Below are positions 35,809 to 45,493 of a stretch of 64,000 nucleotides of DNA, piece after piece. The position numbers and the translations under genes were made by a program. The DNA is from Paracoccus salsus (GTDB lineage: Bacteria > Pseudomonadota > Alphaproteobacteria > Rhodobacterales > Rhodobacteraceae), in contig NZ_JAKGGD010000001.1 of the NCBI RefSeq assembly GCF_021556615.1, forward strand, positions 248,001-312,000, read 5' to 3'. Within the stretch, counting starts at the first letter, position 1. Every line of letters begins with the position of its first letter. The notes below the pieces were generated by a model. It saw nothing but the letters and a program-made list of their open reading frames with translations. It searched no databases and was not told the origin of the DNA.

Positions 35809-36030
35809 GGGCAATATGCGCGCAAGGCCCACGCTCATGATGAAGCTTGACCAGGCGGTGGTGATGGCGGGGTGGGAAAATTCCGAGAACGCCTTGGCCC
35901 GGGTCACAAGCCCGCCAGGCGCCAGCGCCGACAGTCCCAGCAGCGCCACGAGGTCCATCCGGACCCATCGGGTCACGACGAAAGCCGGCGCGACCAGCCG
36001 AGTTGCAGGAACCAGTCCGATCTCGGCTGT
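35809..36030 (-). pseudogene. Remnant of a second SLC13-family permease (N-terminal part)
   Basis: On the reverse strand this stretch encodes TRWVRMDLVALLGLSALAPG, then GLVTRAKAFSEFSHPAITT. It aligns with the intact SLC13 gene next door, which has RFRHDIVALMALMACVVTG and AADAFAGFGHPAVIT at the same place. Only about 70 codons remain, without the later helices, and similarity stops near 35809. It begins about 10 bases beyond the stop of the intact copy, so a tandem paralogue was probably deleted. The frame continues open but runs into unrelated sequence. Confidence 0.65.
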
Positions 36031-36040
36031 CTGCGGCCCC

Positions 36041-37900
36041 TTACAATGGCCAGACGATCAGCAACAGCGGGATGCTGACCGCGACCACAAGCACCTCGAG
36101 CGGCAGGCCAAGTCTCCAGTAGTCGCCGAAGCCGAAGCCGCCGGGACCGAGGATCAGGGTGTTGTTCTGGTGGCCGATGGGGGTGAGGAAGGCGCAAGAG
36201 GCGCCGATGGCCACGGCCATCAGGAAGCTGTCGGGATTGACACCCAATGTGGCGGCGATGCCGATGGCGACGGGGCAGAGCACTGCGGCGGTGGCGGCGT
36301 TGTTCATCACGTCCGACAGGAACATGGTGGTGACCAGCACCACCGCCAGCGCGGCGACGGGGTTGCCCTGCGCGATGGTCTCAACCAGAAACCGCGCCAG
36401 CAGGTCGGCGGTACCCGTGACTTGCATCGCCCCCGCGACCGGGATCAGGGCCGCCAGAAGCACGATCACCGGCCAGTCGATCGCGGCATAGACCTGCCGC
36501 GGGGGAAGCGTGCGCAACAGCATCGACGCGATCACCCCAAGCGTGAAGGCCGCCGCTGCCGGCAGCAAGCCGGCGGTGACGATACCCACCGATCCCAGCA
36601 TGATCGCACCCGCGATGACTGCCATGCGCTTGTCGGGAATGCGCAATTCGCGCTCGCCAAGCGGCACGCAGCCGGTGTCGTTGACGAACTCCGAGATCAC
36701 CTCGGCGGGACCCTGCATCAGCAGCAGGTCGCCCGATTTCAGCTTGAGCGTGCGCAGCCGTGTCTTCGGTGGCTGCCCCTTGCGCGACACCGCCAGAAGA
36801 TTCAGCCCGTAGCGTGTGCGCAACCGCAGGTCGCTGGCCGAACTTCCCACGATGCTGGAACCGGGGAGCACGGCCAGTTCGCGAAGCACGATGCTGTCGT
36901 CAGGCTTGCTGTCATCGTCTTCCGCGTCATCCTGTGCCTCGCTGGATGTTTTCCCGTCCTTCCCGGCGTTGGCTGATTCTGCTTCTGTCCTGTCGTCGTC
37001 TTTCGAGGACGCCTCCTCTTCTTCCAGCTTGATCCCAAAGACCGACAGCGCCTTGGCCAGGGTCTCGACATCGGCCTCCAGGATCAGGATGTCTCCTTCG
37101 CGGATGCGGCGGCCGCCAGACGGTGCGGTCATCCGCACCTCGTTGCGCACCAGGCCCACGATCTGCGCCTCGCTGTCCTCGATCTTGCTCTCGAACTGGC
37201 GCAGGGTCAGGCCAACGGCCTTGCTGTCCTCCGGCACGCAGACTTCGGTCAGATAGGAGCCTGTCTCGAACCCTTCTGCCCTGGCCGCCTTGCGTATCGG
37301 CACCAGACGCCAGCCGACCAGCGCCACGAAGGCCGCGCCCAGAACCGCCACCGCCGCGCCCACCGGGGCAAAGTCGAACATGCCGAAATCGCCCAGCCCC
37401 GCCTCGGCGCGAAACCCCGAGACGATCAGGTTTGGCGGCGTGCCGATCAGTGTGGTCATGCCGCCCAGGATGGTGCCGAAGGACAGCGGCATCAGCACCT
37501 GTCCCGGGGTCAGCTCCAGCCGATCCGACAGTTGCACCGCAACCGGCATCAACAGCGCCATGGCGCCGACGTTGTTCATGAACCCGGACAAGAGCACGCC
37601 CAGCCCCATCAGCGTGGCCATGCTCGTCAATCGCCCGGCCTTCTGCGGCAGCACGGTCCGCGCCAGCCAATCGACGGCGCCAGTGTTCTTCAGGCCCTGG
37701 CTCAATATCAGGACGCAGGCCACGGTGATCACCGCCGGATGACCGAAGCCCGCAAAGGCGTCCGCCGCCGGCACCAACCCGGTGACCACGCAGGCCATCA
37801 GCGCCATCAGCGCCACGATGTCGTGTCGGAACCGGCCCCACAGGAACAGGCCCATCGTCGCGATGAGGATGGCAAGGATCAGCATCTGCGGGGTGGTCAT
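36041..37900 (-). CDS. SLC13-family permease with two TrkA-C domains and acidic linker
   Basis: 619 residues. Inner-membrane anion/Na+ symporter-type permease in two homologous halves: NNVGAMALLMPVAV and TLIGTPPNLIVSGF in the first, FLSDVMNNAATAAVLCPVAI and FLTPIGHQNNTLILGPGG in the second. The SNT-like GTPPN motif is typical. Between the halves lie two RCK_C (TrkA-C) domains, the first around EGFETGSYLTEVCVPEDSKA, the second around SSIVGSSASDLRLRTRYGLN. They are joined by a very acidic linker (EEEEASSKDDD onward, about 45 residues). Substrates of this group include sulfate and dicarboxylates; this one is unknown. Confidence 0.88.
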   Translation of the reverse strand: MTTPQMLILAILIATMGLFLWGRFRHDIVALMALMACVVTGLVPAADAFAGFGHPAVITVACVLILSQGLKNTGAVDWLARTVLPQKAGRLTSMATLMGLGVLLSGFMNNVGAMALLMPVAVQLSDRLELTPGQVLMPLSFGTILGGMTTLIGTPPNLIVSGFRAEAGLGDFGMFDFAPVGAAVAVLGAAFVALVGWRLVPIRKAARAEGFETGSYLTEVCVPEDSKAVGLTLRQFESKIEDSEAQIVGLVRNEVRMTAPSGGRRIREGDILILEADVETLAKALSVFGIKLEEEEASSKDDDRTEAESANAGKDGKTSSEAQDDAEDDDSKPDDSIVLRELAVLPGSSIVGSSASDLRLRTRYGLNLLAVSRKGQPPKTRLRTLKLKSGDLLLMQGPAEVISEFVNDTGCVPLGERELRIPDKRMAVIAGAIMLGSVGIVTAGLLPAAAAFTLGVIASMLLRTLPPRQVYAAIDWPVIVLLAALIPVAGAMQVTGTADLLARFLVETIAQGNPVAALAVVLVTTMFLSDVMNNAATAAVLCPVAIGIAATLGVNPDSFLMAVAIGASCAFLTPIGHQNNTLILGPGGFGFGDYWRLGLPLEVLVVAVSIPLLLIVWPL

Positions 37901-38055
37901 CTGAAGGGCTCGCGTCTCTGCATAGCCCCGACAAGATCAGAGCCGCCGTTCTTGCGCAAAAGGGAATTGCCGCCTCTGTCTTTTCCAGACTCCGACCCGG
38001 GTGACACGGTCAGCGGCAGGGTCCAGGGCATATTCCGCGCGACGTGTCGGCGGCA

Positions 38056-38085
38056 TCCCGGCGCTGCAACGATGCAGCGCCGGGA
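38056..38085 (-). terminator. Terminator after the BCCT transporter
   Basis: A perfect 13-bp stem: TCCCGGCGCTGCA (38056-38068) pairs with TGCAGCGCCGGGA (38073-38085) around the loop ACGA. It begins 10 bases beyond the transporter stop on the reverse strand. There is no clear T tract, but stem length and placement make it a likely transcription stop. Confidence 0.75.
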
Positions 38086-38094
38086 CGTCTTGTG

Positions 38095-39753
38095 TCAGCG
38101 CGGTTCGTTCAGCAGCCCGCGCACGACCGCGTAGCAGGCGGCCAGCAGGACCACTGTGAACGGCAGGCCGGTGGACACCGCCATCGCCTGCAACGCTGCC
38201 AGCCCGCCGCCAAGGAGAAGCGCAATCGCGACCACGCCCTCGAAGCTGGCCCAGAACACGCGCTGGAACACCGGTGCGTTGGTCTTGCCCCCTGCGGCGA
38301 TCGTGTCGACCACCAGCGAGCCGGAGTCCGACGAGGTGATGAAGAACACCACCACCAGAACGATCCCGATGAAGGAGGTGATCGCCGTCAGCGGCAGCTG
38401 GGTCAGCATCTGGAACAGCTTCAGCTCCAGCGCGGCATCCTGAACGGCCGTGTAGCCATCGTTCACCACCTGCCCGATGGCCGTCCCGCCCAACGCGGTC
38501 ATCCACAGCACCGACAGCACCGTCGGCACGATCAGCACGGCGATCAGGAACTCGCGCACCGTCCGGCCCCGGCTGACGCGGGCGATGAACATGCCCACGA
38601 ACGGTGACCAGCTGATCCACCAGGCCCAGTAGAAGGCCGTCCAGCCGCTGGCGAAGTTGCTGTCCTCGCGCCCGAAGGGCATCGACAGCGCCGGCAGGTG
38701 CCGGCCATAGGCGACCAGGTTGTCGAAGAACCCGGTCAGGATGGCCATGGTCGGCCCGGCCAGGATCACGAAGGCCAGCAGCAGCGCCGCAAGACCCATG
38801 TTGACCTCGGACAGCACCTTGACCCCGCCTTCAAGCCCGCGGATGATCGAAACGATGGCGATCAGCGTGATCACGATGATCAGCAGGATCAGCATCGAAT
38901 TGCCGGTTCCCATACCGAACAGGAAGTTCAGCCCTGCCGCCGCCTGCTGCGCGCCGATCCCCAGCGAGGTGGCCAGCCCGAAAATCGTGGCGAGCACGGC
39001 CAGGATGTCGATGATGTGGCCCGGCCAACCCCAGACACGTTCGCCGAAGATCGGATAGAAGCACGACCGCAACGTCAGCGGCAGGCCCTTGTTGTAGCTG
39101 AACAGCGCCAGCGACAGCGCGACCACGGCATAGATCGCCCAGGGGTGCAGACCCCAGTGGAAGATCGTCGCCGCCATGCCCAGCCGCCGCGACTCGACTT
39201 CGTTTCCTTCGGCGCCGCCCAGGGGCGCCCAGTCGGTGCGCAACCCGTCCTCGCCGACGGTGATGCCGCCCATCGCGGACGAGTAATGCGACATCGGCTC
39301 GGACACGCCATAGAACATCAGCCCGATGCCCATGCCCGCCGCGAACAGCATCGAGAACCAGCCCATATAGCTGAAATCCGGCGTGGCTTCGGTCCCGCCA
39401 AGGCGCACCTTGCCCAGAGGCGAGATGATCAGTCCCAGACAGACGAGGACGAAGATGTTGCCCGACAGCAGGAAGAACCAGTCCAGATTGCCCGTGAGCC
39501 AATCGCGCAGGCCGACGAACAATGGCTCGACTTCAGTCTGGAAAGCCATCGTCAGAAAGACGAAAAGCATGATGCTGACCGCGGAGACCGAAAAGACGAT
39601 CTTGTGGATGTCCCAGTCGAGCGCGACGGTGCCGCTGAAATTGTCCTGGCCGATGTCGTAATTGGTCTGAATGATCTCGGTTTCGCCTTCAGGTTCGGGG
39701 ATCGCCTCGACCTCCGGCTGTTCGACCTGTGGATCCTGTTCGTTTTCGTTCAT
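38095..39753 (-). CDS. BCCT-family betaine/choline/carnitine transporter
   Basis: 552 residues from ATG 39753. Twelve-helix inner-membrane transporter for compatible solutes. The acidic N-terminal tail (MNENEQDPQVEQPEVEAIPE) is soluble. The glycine segment GMGIGLMFYGVSEP fits sodium-coupled betaine carriers, and the family signature runs FYWAWWISWSPFVGMFIARV, followed by SRGRTVREF. The C-terminus is short (RGLLNEPR), lacking the long regulatory tail of BetP, so osmosensing may differ. It follows a universal stress protein gene 40 bases upstream on the same strand. Confidence 0.93.
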   Translation of the reverse strand: MNENEQDPQVEQPEVEAIPEPEGETEIIQTNYDIGQDNFSGTVALDWDIHKIVFSVSAVSIMLFVFLTMAFQTEVEPLFVGLRDWLTGNLDWFFLLSGNIFVLVCLGLIISPLGKVRLGGTEATPDFSYMGWFSMLFAAGMGIGLMFYGVSEPMSHYSSAMGGITVGEDGLRTDWAPLGGAEGNEVESRRLGMAATIFHWGLHPWAIYAVVALSLALFSYNKGLPLTLRSCFYPIFGERVWGWPGHIIDILAVLATIFGLATSLGIGAQQAAAGLNFLFGMGTGNSMLILLIIVITLIAIVSIIRGLEGGVKVLSEVNMGLAALLLAFVILAGPTMAILTGFFDNLVAYGRHLPALSMPFGREDSNFASGWTAFYWAWWISWSPFVGMFIARVSRGRTVREFLIAVLIVPTVLSVLWMTALGGTAIGQVVNDGYTAVQDAALELKLFQMLTQLPLTAITSFIGIVLVVVFFITSSDSGSLVVDTIAAGGKTNAPVFQRVFWASFEGVVAIALLLGGGLAALQAMAVSTGLPFTVVLLAACYAVVRGLLNEPR

Positions 39754-39793
39754 CTTGTCCCTCCTCGTGTGTGCAATTCTTTCGCTGGTCGCT

Positions 39794-40207
39794 TCAGCGT
39801 ATGACGAAAACCGAGATCTCTGCATGCTCGGCGACATGCCCGCCATGCGACGGCAGGATCCAGTCCAGCATCCGGGGCGGGTGGCTCGCCATCACCACCA
39901 GATCGGCGCCGGTATCCTTCACGGCCTTCAGGATCAGCTTGTTGATCTCGGCCGCCGGATCGGTGCTGACGACCGCCAGCCCCTCGGCCGTGATGCCATG
40001 TGCTTTGGCCTGCTCGGCGGCAAAGTCCGCAAGCTTGGCTTCGTATTCCTTCGGGTTGTGGGCAACGGCGCCCGGCGTCTCTTCGGTCACGCCCATATAG
40101 ACAACGCTTGCCGCATGATGCCCGGCCTCGGCGGCGGCGACAGCCAATGCCTTCTGCAATCGGTCCAGATGGCCCAGATCGACCGGGACCAGAATTTTCT
40201 TGAACAT
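39794..40207 (-). CDS. Universal stress protein (UspA family)
   Basis: 137 residues with an AGGAGGAAACGTC site before the ATG. MFKKILVPVDLGHLDRLQKA is the UspA start; DLVVMASHPPRMLDWILPSH then GGHVAEHAEISVFVIR replaces the usual GSxG-x9-GS-V nucleotide loop. The glycine-rich ATP loop is only partly kept, so ATP binding is uncertain. It is probably co-transcribed with the BCCT transporter, like the TeaD-type Usp regulators found beside compatible-solute transporters. Confidence 0.88.
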   Translation of the reverse strand: MFKKILVPVDLGHLDRLQKALAVAAAEAGHHAASVVYMGVTEETPGAVAHNPKEYEAKLADFAAEQAKAHGITAEGLAVVSTDPAAEINKLILKAVKDTGADLVVMASHPPRMLDWILPSHGGHVAEHAEISVFVIR

Positions 40208-40818
40208 GACGTTTCCTCCTCACTGTTTTGGTTCGGCCCGATCAGCCGTGCAGCCGGTTCACAAAAGCTGGCGCGGACGGCCTTTCTTACGCCATGGCGT
40301 CCCAGATGACCGTGACAAAACGACACAGCTGGCTGATATGCGACGCCGACCTTACACGATTTTCAGCGCAATTGTAAAAGGCTAAGGATAGAACACATTG
40401 ATGTCTATAGCCGTTTTTACGCTCAAGTGGATCTTTTGGGTCTTCCACCCGCAGCAAGCGCGAGATGGAAGCCGAGCGGCGAGGCGCCCGAACAGAATTC
40501 GACCGATCAGTCAGGCACCCGTCGCGCGCAGTTGAATGCGCTGTGCCATGGCCGGTCACGGGCCGTGCTGCGGTTCCGTCCGGGCTTGCCGGGCTTCGAT
40601 CTGACGATCATCGGCAACTGAATCGTGTTCGCGCGCGACAGGATAGCTCCAGGTGCCGTACTCGGCCGGGACGGAGCCGTTCGCCGTGGCCGACATTCTG
40701 CGCCAGCGCGGGCGCGATGCGGGTCATGGGTCACGGGTCATGGCGGCCGGCCTGATCAGGTGACGCGGGGCCGCCCGCCCGTCGTCAGTTCGCGATCGCG
40801 TGCGCGGGCTGAGTTGCT
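40208..40818. other. Intergenic region between usp and the NreA-like gene
   Basis: About 610 bases. It includes an AT-richer patch (40365-40440) that may hold the usp promoter. A 44-codon frame from ATG 40401 (MSIAVFTLKWIFWVFHPQQA) has AAGGA 11 bases upstream but no other support. Other frames in both directions look non-coding. No tRNA or repeat array is visible. Confidence 0.4.
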
Positions 40819-40839
40819 CTATCCTCTCGGGGAGGATAG
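40819..40839. promoter_or_regulatory. Palindromic operator ahead of the NreA/DmeR-type repressor
   Basis: CTATCCTC (40819-40826) and GAGGATAG (40832-40839) form perfect 8-bp arms around TCGGG, ending 9 bases before the repressor ATG. GC-rich palindromes of this kind, with a C/G centre and A/T-bearing flanks, are typical binding sites of CsoR/RcnR-family proteins. Autoregulation is inferred. The placement would also cover the ribosome site, so a translation-blocking hairpin is an alternative. Confidence 0.6.
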
Positions 40840-40848
40840 CGTCCTTCC

Positions 40849-41109
40849 ATGACAAGGCCGCATGTGCACGCAACCCATCCCGCCCTGATCGCCCGGCTGA
40901 AACGTGCCGACGGCCACCTGCGCGCCGTGATCGGCATGATCGAGGCGGGCAAGCCCTGCCTCGAGATCGCGCAGCAGCTTCAGGCGGTCGAGAAGGCGGT
41001 GGTGAACGCCAAGCGGGCGCTGATCCACGACCACGTGGACCATTGCCTGGATGCCGATCACTCGCTCGCGGACCGCGATGAACTGAAAACCATCTCCCGT
41101 TACCTTTGA
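40849..41109 (+). CDS. CsoR/RcnR-family metal-sensing repressor (NreA/DmeR type)
   Basis: 86 residues, all helical, with the DUF156 fold. Expected metal ligands are visible: His in HVHATHPALIARLKR, Cys in AGKPCLEIAQQLQAVEKAVV, and His in ALIHDHVDHCLDADHS. This ligand set matches the nickel/cobalt-type DmeR/NreA group better than copper CsoR. Metal binding should release the operator upstream. The downstream NreB-like exporter starts 7 bases after its stop, so both are one operon. Confidence 0.85.
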   Translation: MTRPHVHATHPALIARLKRADGHLRAVIGMIEAGKPCLEIAQQLQAVEKAVVNAKRALIHDHVDHCLDADHSLADRDELKTISRYL

Positions 41110-41116
41110 GGCCCCC

Positions 41117-42436
41117 GTGCTGGAAGTCCTTGCCGACCGGACCTATCGCCATCTCTTCGCCGCGCAGGTCGTGGCGCTTCTGGGCACGGGTCTTGCCACT
41201 GTCGCGCTCGGGCTTCTGGCCTACGATTTGGCGGGCGATAACGCGGCGATGGTGCTGGGCACGGTCTTCACCATCAAGATGGTGGCCTATGTCGGCATCG
41301 CCCCGATCGCCGGCGCGTTCGCGAACCGGGTGAACCGTCGGGCGCTTCTGGTTGCGCTGGATCTGGTTCGGGCGGGTGTCGCGCTGTGCCTGCCTTTCGT
41401 GACCGAGGTCTGGCAGGTCTACGTGCTGATCTTCCTGCTGCAATCGGCGTCTGCCGCCTTCACGCCGACCTTCCAGGCGACCATCCCGGACGTGCTGCCC
41501 GACGAGGCGCGCTACACGCGGGCGCTGTCGCTGTCGCGGCTGGCCTATGACCTCGAGAACATCGTCAGCCCGATGCTGGCCGGGCTCCTGCTGGCGGTGG
41601 TGAGCTACAACTCCCTCTTCCTTGGAACGGTGGTGGGGTTTGCGGCTTCGGCGGCGCTGGTCGTCTCGGTCCTGCTGCCTTCGCCGAAACCAGCCGAGCC
41701 GCGCGGCATCTACGACCGCACGACGCGCGGCATCCGCATCTACCTCGCGACACCACGCCTGCGCGGCCTGCTGGCGCTGAATCTCGCCGCCGCCGCTGCG
41801 GGTGCGATGGTGCTGGTGAACTCGGTGGTGCTGGTGCGCAGCACGCTGGGGCTGGACGCATCCGCGCTGGCATGGACGCTGTTCGCCTTCGGCGCGGGCT
41901 CGATGTTGGCAGCCCTTGCGCTGCCGAAGCTGCTCGACCGCGTGCCGGACCGGCCGGTGATGGTCGCCGGGGCCGCGCTCATGGTCCTGACGCTCCTCGG
42001 TCTCGCCGGAGAGGTCGCCGCCCTTGGGCTGAACTGGCCCGTCCTCCTTGGCGCGTGGCTGTTGGTGGGCCTGGGGTATTCGGCGGTGCTCACACCCTCA
42101 GGCCGCCTGCTGCGACGGTCCGCCCATGCGGAGGATCGCCCCGCGCTCTTCGCCGCCCAATTCGCGCTCAGCCATGCCTGCTGGCTTGTGACCTATCCGC
42201 TTTCCGGCTGGCTGATGACGCAGTTCGGACCGGTCGCGGCCCTCGGGACGCTTGCGGCGCTGGCAGGCGTCGGCGCGCTATCGGCTCTGCGCCTCTGGCC
42301 AAAGGAGGATCCAGAGATCCTCGAGCACAGCCATGACAACCTGCCGCTCGACCACCCCCATCTCAAGGGTGCGCGGCGTCACGCGCATCCGTTCGTCGTG
42401 GACGACCAGCATCCCCGCTGGTCGTCACAGCTCTGA
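41117..42436 (+). CDS. NreB-like MFS metal exporter
   Basis: 439 residues. A twelve-helix major facilitator protein starting LADRTYRHLFAAQVVALLGT, with the MFS loop GAFANRVNRRALLVALDL. The C-terminal tail is rich in His and Asp (EHSHDNLPLDHPHLKG then RRHAHPFVVDDQHP), a known feature of nickel-resistance NreB. Coupled to the NreA/DmeR-type repressor. Likely role: expelling Ni2+ (perhaps Co2+) across the inner membrane. The metal is inferred from family and context. Confidence 0.8.
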   Translation: MLEVLADRTYRHLFAAQVVALLGTGLATVALGLLAYDLAGDNAAMVLGTVFTIKMVAYVGIAPIAGAFANRVNRRALLVALDLVRAGVALCLPFVTEVWQVYVLIFLLQSASAAFTPTFQATIPDVLPDEARYTRALSLSRLAYDLENIVSPMLAGLLLAVVSYNSLFLGTVVGFAASAALVVSVLLPSPKPAEPRGIYDRTTRGIRIYLATPRLRGLLALNLAAAAAGAMVLVNSVVLVRSTLGLDASALAWTLFAFGAGSMLAALALPKLLDRVPDRPVMVAGAALMVLTLLGLAGEVAALGLNWPVLLGAWLLVGLGYSAVLTPSGRLLRRSAHAEDRPALFAAQFALSHACWLVTYPLSGWLMTQFGPVAALGTLAALAGVGALSALRLWPKEDPEILEHSHDNLPLDHPHLKGARRHAHPFVVDDQHPRWSSQL

Positions 42437-42474
42437 GAGGCCGCCAAGGCGCGACCCGGAATGCCATGCAAATC

Positions 42475-42954
42475 TCAGGCCGCCTGATAGCTTGAAAATG
42501 TCTCTGCCGTGCCGTCACGACGGATCAGATAGACGACATAGGCTTCTCGCTGCGACTCCGGACCCATGCCGGGCGAGCCATAGGGCATGCCGGGCACTGC
42601 GAGACCGACTGCGTCCGGACGCTCGTCCAGCAGACGGCGTATGTCGGCAACGGGCACGTGGCCCTCGATCATGTAGCCATCTACGCGACCCGTATGGCAG
42701 GAGACCATCTCCTGCGGGATGCCGTTGTCCAGCTTGTAGCGCATCAGGAGCGTTCCCCCGCTCGCCTCGGTCGTGACTGCGAAACCGTCGTTTTCGAGGA
42801 TCTCGATCCAGGCCGAGCAGCAGCCGCAGTTCGGGTCCTTCATCACGTGGATTGCCGGACCGGCGCCTTGTGCCAGGGTCCTCAAGGGCGACGCAGCCAT
42901 TAGCGCAGCAGCGCTGATCAGAAGGGTGCGGCGGGAGAACGTGTGTCGGGTCAT
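42475..42954 (-). CDS. DUF411 metal-binding protein
   Basis: 159 residues from ATG 42954. Tat-like signal (RHTFSRRTLLISAAALMAAS) and mature part with HVMKDPNCGCCSAWIE, the CxCC cluster of DUF411, and EMVSCHTGRVDGYMIEGHVP. These proteins are found with copper-resistance genes and are thought to bind copper in the periplasm. Last gene of the copper run, 39 bases after the CopA-type ATPase stop. Confidence 0.88.
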   Translation of the reverse strand: MTRHTFSRRTLLISAAALMAASPLRTLAQGAGPAIHVMKDPNCGCCSAWIEILENDGFAVTTEASGGTLLMRYKLDNGIPQEMVSCHTGRVDGYMIEGHVPVADIRRLLDERPDAVGLAVPGMPYGSPGMGPESQREAYVVYLIRRDGTAETFSSYQAA

Positions 42955-42993
42955 CTGATCTTCCTTTCGAGATTGCATGGGTGGACTGACAGG

Positions 42994-45327
42994 TCAGAGA
43001 TCGACCCGCCTGAGCCGTAGAGCGTTGGTGATCACCGAGACCGACGACAGGCTCATCGCCGCCGCCGCGATCATCGGCGAGAGTAGAAGGCCGGTCACGG
43101 GGTAGAGCAGTCCTGCTGCGATGGGGACGCCGAGAGCGTTATAGGCGAATGCGAAGAACAGGTTCTGCTTGATGTTGCGCAGGGTGGCACGGGCCAGTTT
43201 GCGCGCCCGCACGATGCCCATCAGGTCGCCGCCCAGGAGGGTGATGCCTGCGCTTTCCATTGCCACATCCGCGCCGGTGCCCATGGCGATGCCCACGTCG
43301 GCAGCAGCCAGCGCGGGCGCGTCGTTCACCCCGTCGCCCGCCATTGCGATCTTGTGGCCCTCTCGGCGAAGCTGGTCGATGAGATCCTTCTTTGCCTCGG
43401 GCAGGATGCCGGCGCGCACCTCGTCGATGCCGAGCCTTCCCGCGACCGCCTGCGCCGTGCGCTCATTGTCGCCCGTCGCCATGATGACCCGCAGTCCCTG
43501 GGCGTGCAGTTCTTTGATGGCCTGCGCGCTACTCTGCTTGATCGGGTCGGCGACCGCCACAATGCCGACGAGCGCGCCATCGAGCGCGATGAACATCGCC
43601 GTCTTGCCCTCGGCGCGCAGGGTGTCGGCCTTTGCCTCGGCCTGCGTGGAGTCGAGCCCCATCTCCCGCATCATTGCCGCATTGCCAAGCGCCACGGCAC
43701 GGCCGCCAACCTTGCCACGCACACCCTTGCCGGTGACCGCCTCGAAGTCTGTGGCTTCCTTCCGTTGCGCCCCTTGTGCTTCTGCCCCCTCGACGATGGC
43801 TTCGGCCAGCGGGTGTTCCGAGCCGCGCTCCAGCGCCGCAGCCAGCGACAGCAGGTCAGCCTCGGGAACGTCCGCCAGCGCCACGGTATCCGTCAGCGTC
43901 GGCTTGCCCTCGGTCAGCGTGCCGGTCTTGTCCACGATCAGAGTATCGACACCCGCCATGCGCTCCAGCGCCTCGGCGTCCTTGATCAGCACGCCCGCCT
44001 GTGCGCCGCGCCCCGCGGCCGTGGTGATCGAGATCGGTGTCGCAAGCCCCAGCGCGCAGGGGCAGGCGATGATGAGGACCGAAACGGCGGATGCTATGGC
44101 GAAGACCAGCGCGGGCTCCGGGCCGAAGATCATCCAGACCACGAAGGCAAATATCGCAATGGCGACCACGGTTGGCACGAATACCGCCGAGACCCGGTCG
44201 GCCAGACCCTGGATCGGCGCGCGGGACCGGCGCGCGTTCGACACCATGGCGACGATCTGCGCCAGCACGGTATCGGACCCGACCTTGCCCGCCTCGATCA
44301 CCAGAGAGCCGTTCTTGTTGATCGTCGCCCCGGTCACCGCATCGCCCGGGCCCTTTTCGACCGGCATCGACTCGCCGGTCAGCATGCTTTCGTCCAGAGA
44401 CGAGCGTCCCTCGATCACTGTCCCATCGACGGGGACCGCATCGCCGGGGCGCACGCGCAACCGGTCGCCTTCCATGATGTTTTCCAACGGTGCATCGTAT
44501 TCGGTTCCATCCGGCAGGATGCGCCGCGCGGTCTTGGGGGCGAGGTCCAGAAGCGCCCGAATCGCGTCTCCGGTGCGTTCGCGCGCCCGCAACTCCAGCA
44601 CCTGGCCCACGAAGACCAGCGTCACGATCACCACAGCGGCTTCGAAATAGGTGCCGACACCGTGGCCCATCCGGTATTGCTGCGGGAACAGCCCCGGCAG
44701 GAACGTCGCGACGATCGAATAGAGATAGGCCGCCGCCACGCCGAGGCTGATCAGGGTCCACATGTTCGGGCTGCGGTTCACGACCGAATCCCGGCCGCGC
44801 CGGAAGAATGGCAAGGCCGCCCAGAGGATGATCGGCGTGGCCAGCACGAATTCCAGATAGCTTGCGGTCTGATGCCCGATCGAGTCGCGCACCGGCAGCG
44901 CGACCATCTCGCCCATCGTCAGGATGACAAGCGGCACCGCGGCGGCGGCCGAAATCCACATCCGGCGTGTAAAGTCGGTCAGTTCCTCGCTTGGCTCGTC
45001 CGAAGGGACCATCGGCTCCAGCGCCATGCCGCAGATCGGGCAGGCCCCAGGCGCATCCCGGACGATCTCGGGATGCATCGGGCAGGTATACTGGACGTCC
45101 GCCGGGGCCGCTTTCGGGCGCGCTGCGGCCCGGCCCGTAGCGTAGAACCAGGGATCCGCCTTGAATTTCGCGAGGCATTTCTCCGAACAGAAATGAAAGG
45201 TCTCTCCCTGGAACCCGGCGTGACGCCCGTCCGTCTTGACCGCGACCGTCATCCCGCAGACCGGGTCTTTCGCCGTCTCGGTCCCCGCCGGGATCTCGGG
45301 CGACGCGTGATGGTGATCGTGCTCCAT
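42994..45327 (-). CDS. copA: Copper-exporting P1B-type ATPase with YHS and heavy-metal-binding domains
   Basis: 777 residues from ATG 45327. A His-rich start ([11 protein letters not shown]) leads into a YHS domain ([10 protein letters not shown] to [10 protein letters not shown]) and a Cys/Met finger [20 protein letters not shown] followed by GMALEP. The core has eight helices with CPC ([14 protein letters not shown]), [11 protein letters not shown], the HP locus ([10 protein letters not shown]) and [11 protein letters not shown]. The YHS plus finger layout is that of CopA/CopB-like copper exporters. It differs from ccoI in N-terminal domains and context; this one serves copper tolerance. 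Confidence 0.92.
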   Translation of the reverse strand: MEHDHHHASPEIPAGTETAKDPVCGMTVAVKTDGRHAGFQGETFHFCSEKCLAKFKADPWFYATGRAAARPKAAPADVQYTCPMHPEIVRDAPGACPICGMALEPMVPSDEPSEELTDFTRRMWISAAAAVPLVILTMGEMVALPVRDSIGHQTASYLEFVLATPIILWAALPFFRRGRDSVVNRSPNMWTLISLGVAAAYLYSIVATFLPGLFPQQYRMGHGVGTYFEAAVVIVTLVFVGQVLELRARERTGDAIRALLDLAPKTARRILPDGTEYDAPLENIMEGDRLRVRPGDAVPVDGTVIEGRSSLDESMLTGESMPVEKGPGDAVTGATINKNGSLVIEAGKVGSDTVLAQIVAMVSNARRSRAPIQGLADRVSAVFVPTVVAIAIFAFVVWMIFGPEPALVFAIASAVSVLIIACPCALGLATPISITTAAGRGAQAGVLIKDAEALERMAGVDTLIVDKTGTLTEGKPTLTDTVALADVPEADLLSLAAALERGSEHPLAEAIVEGAEAQGAQRKEATDFEAVTGKGVRGKVGGRAVALGNAAMMREMGLDSTQAEAKADTLRAEGKTAMFIALDGALVGIVAVADPIKQSSAQAIKELHAQGLRVIMATGDNERTAQAVAGRLGIDEVRAGILPEAKKDLIDQLRREGHKIAMAGDGVNDAPALAAADVGIAMGTGADVAMESAGITLLGGDLMGIVRARKLARATLRNIKQNLFFAFAYNALGVPIAAGLLYPVTGLLLSPMIAAAAMSLSSVSVITNALRLRRVDL

Positions 45328-45493
45328 GGTCTGTCGGCCTTTCAATCGCTTGTTTCAGCTTGCGGCGTCCAGAAACTGGAAGCTCAAGCCCTTGTTGTTG
45401 CTCGTCGTGAGCGCTTTCCCAGACAGGATTGCGCCAGGAATACTCCGACGAACTGGAACGCCACCGCCAAGCAGACCCCGCCGATCACGACGA

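Noticed and set aside
40401-40535. 44-codon frame after usp
   Set aside because: Only a distant AAGGA site supports it; the sequence turns Arg-rich and non-conserved after a hydrophobic start.
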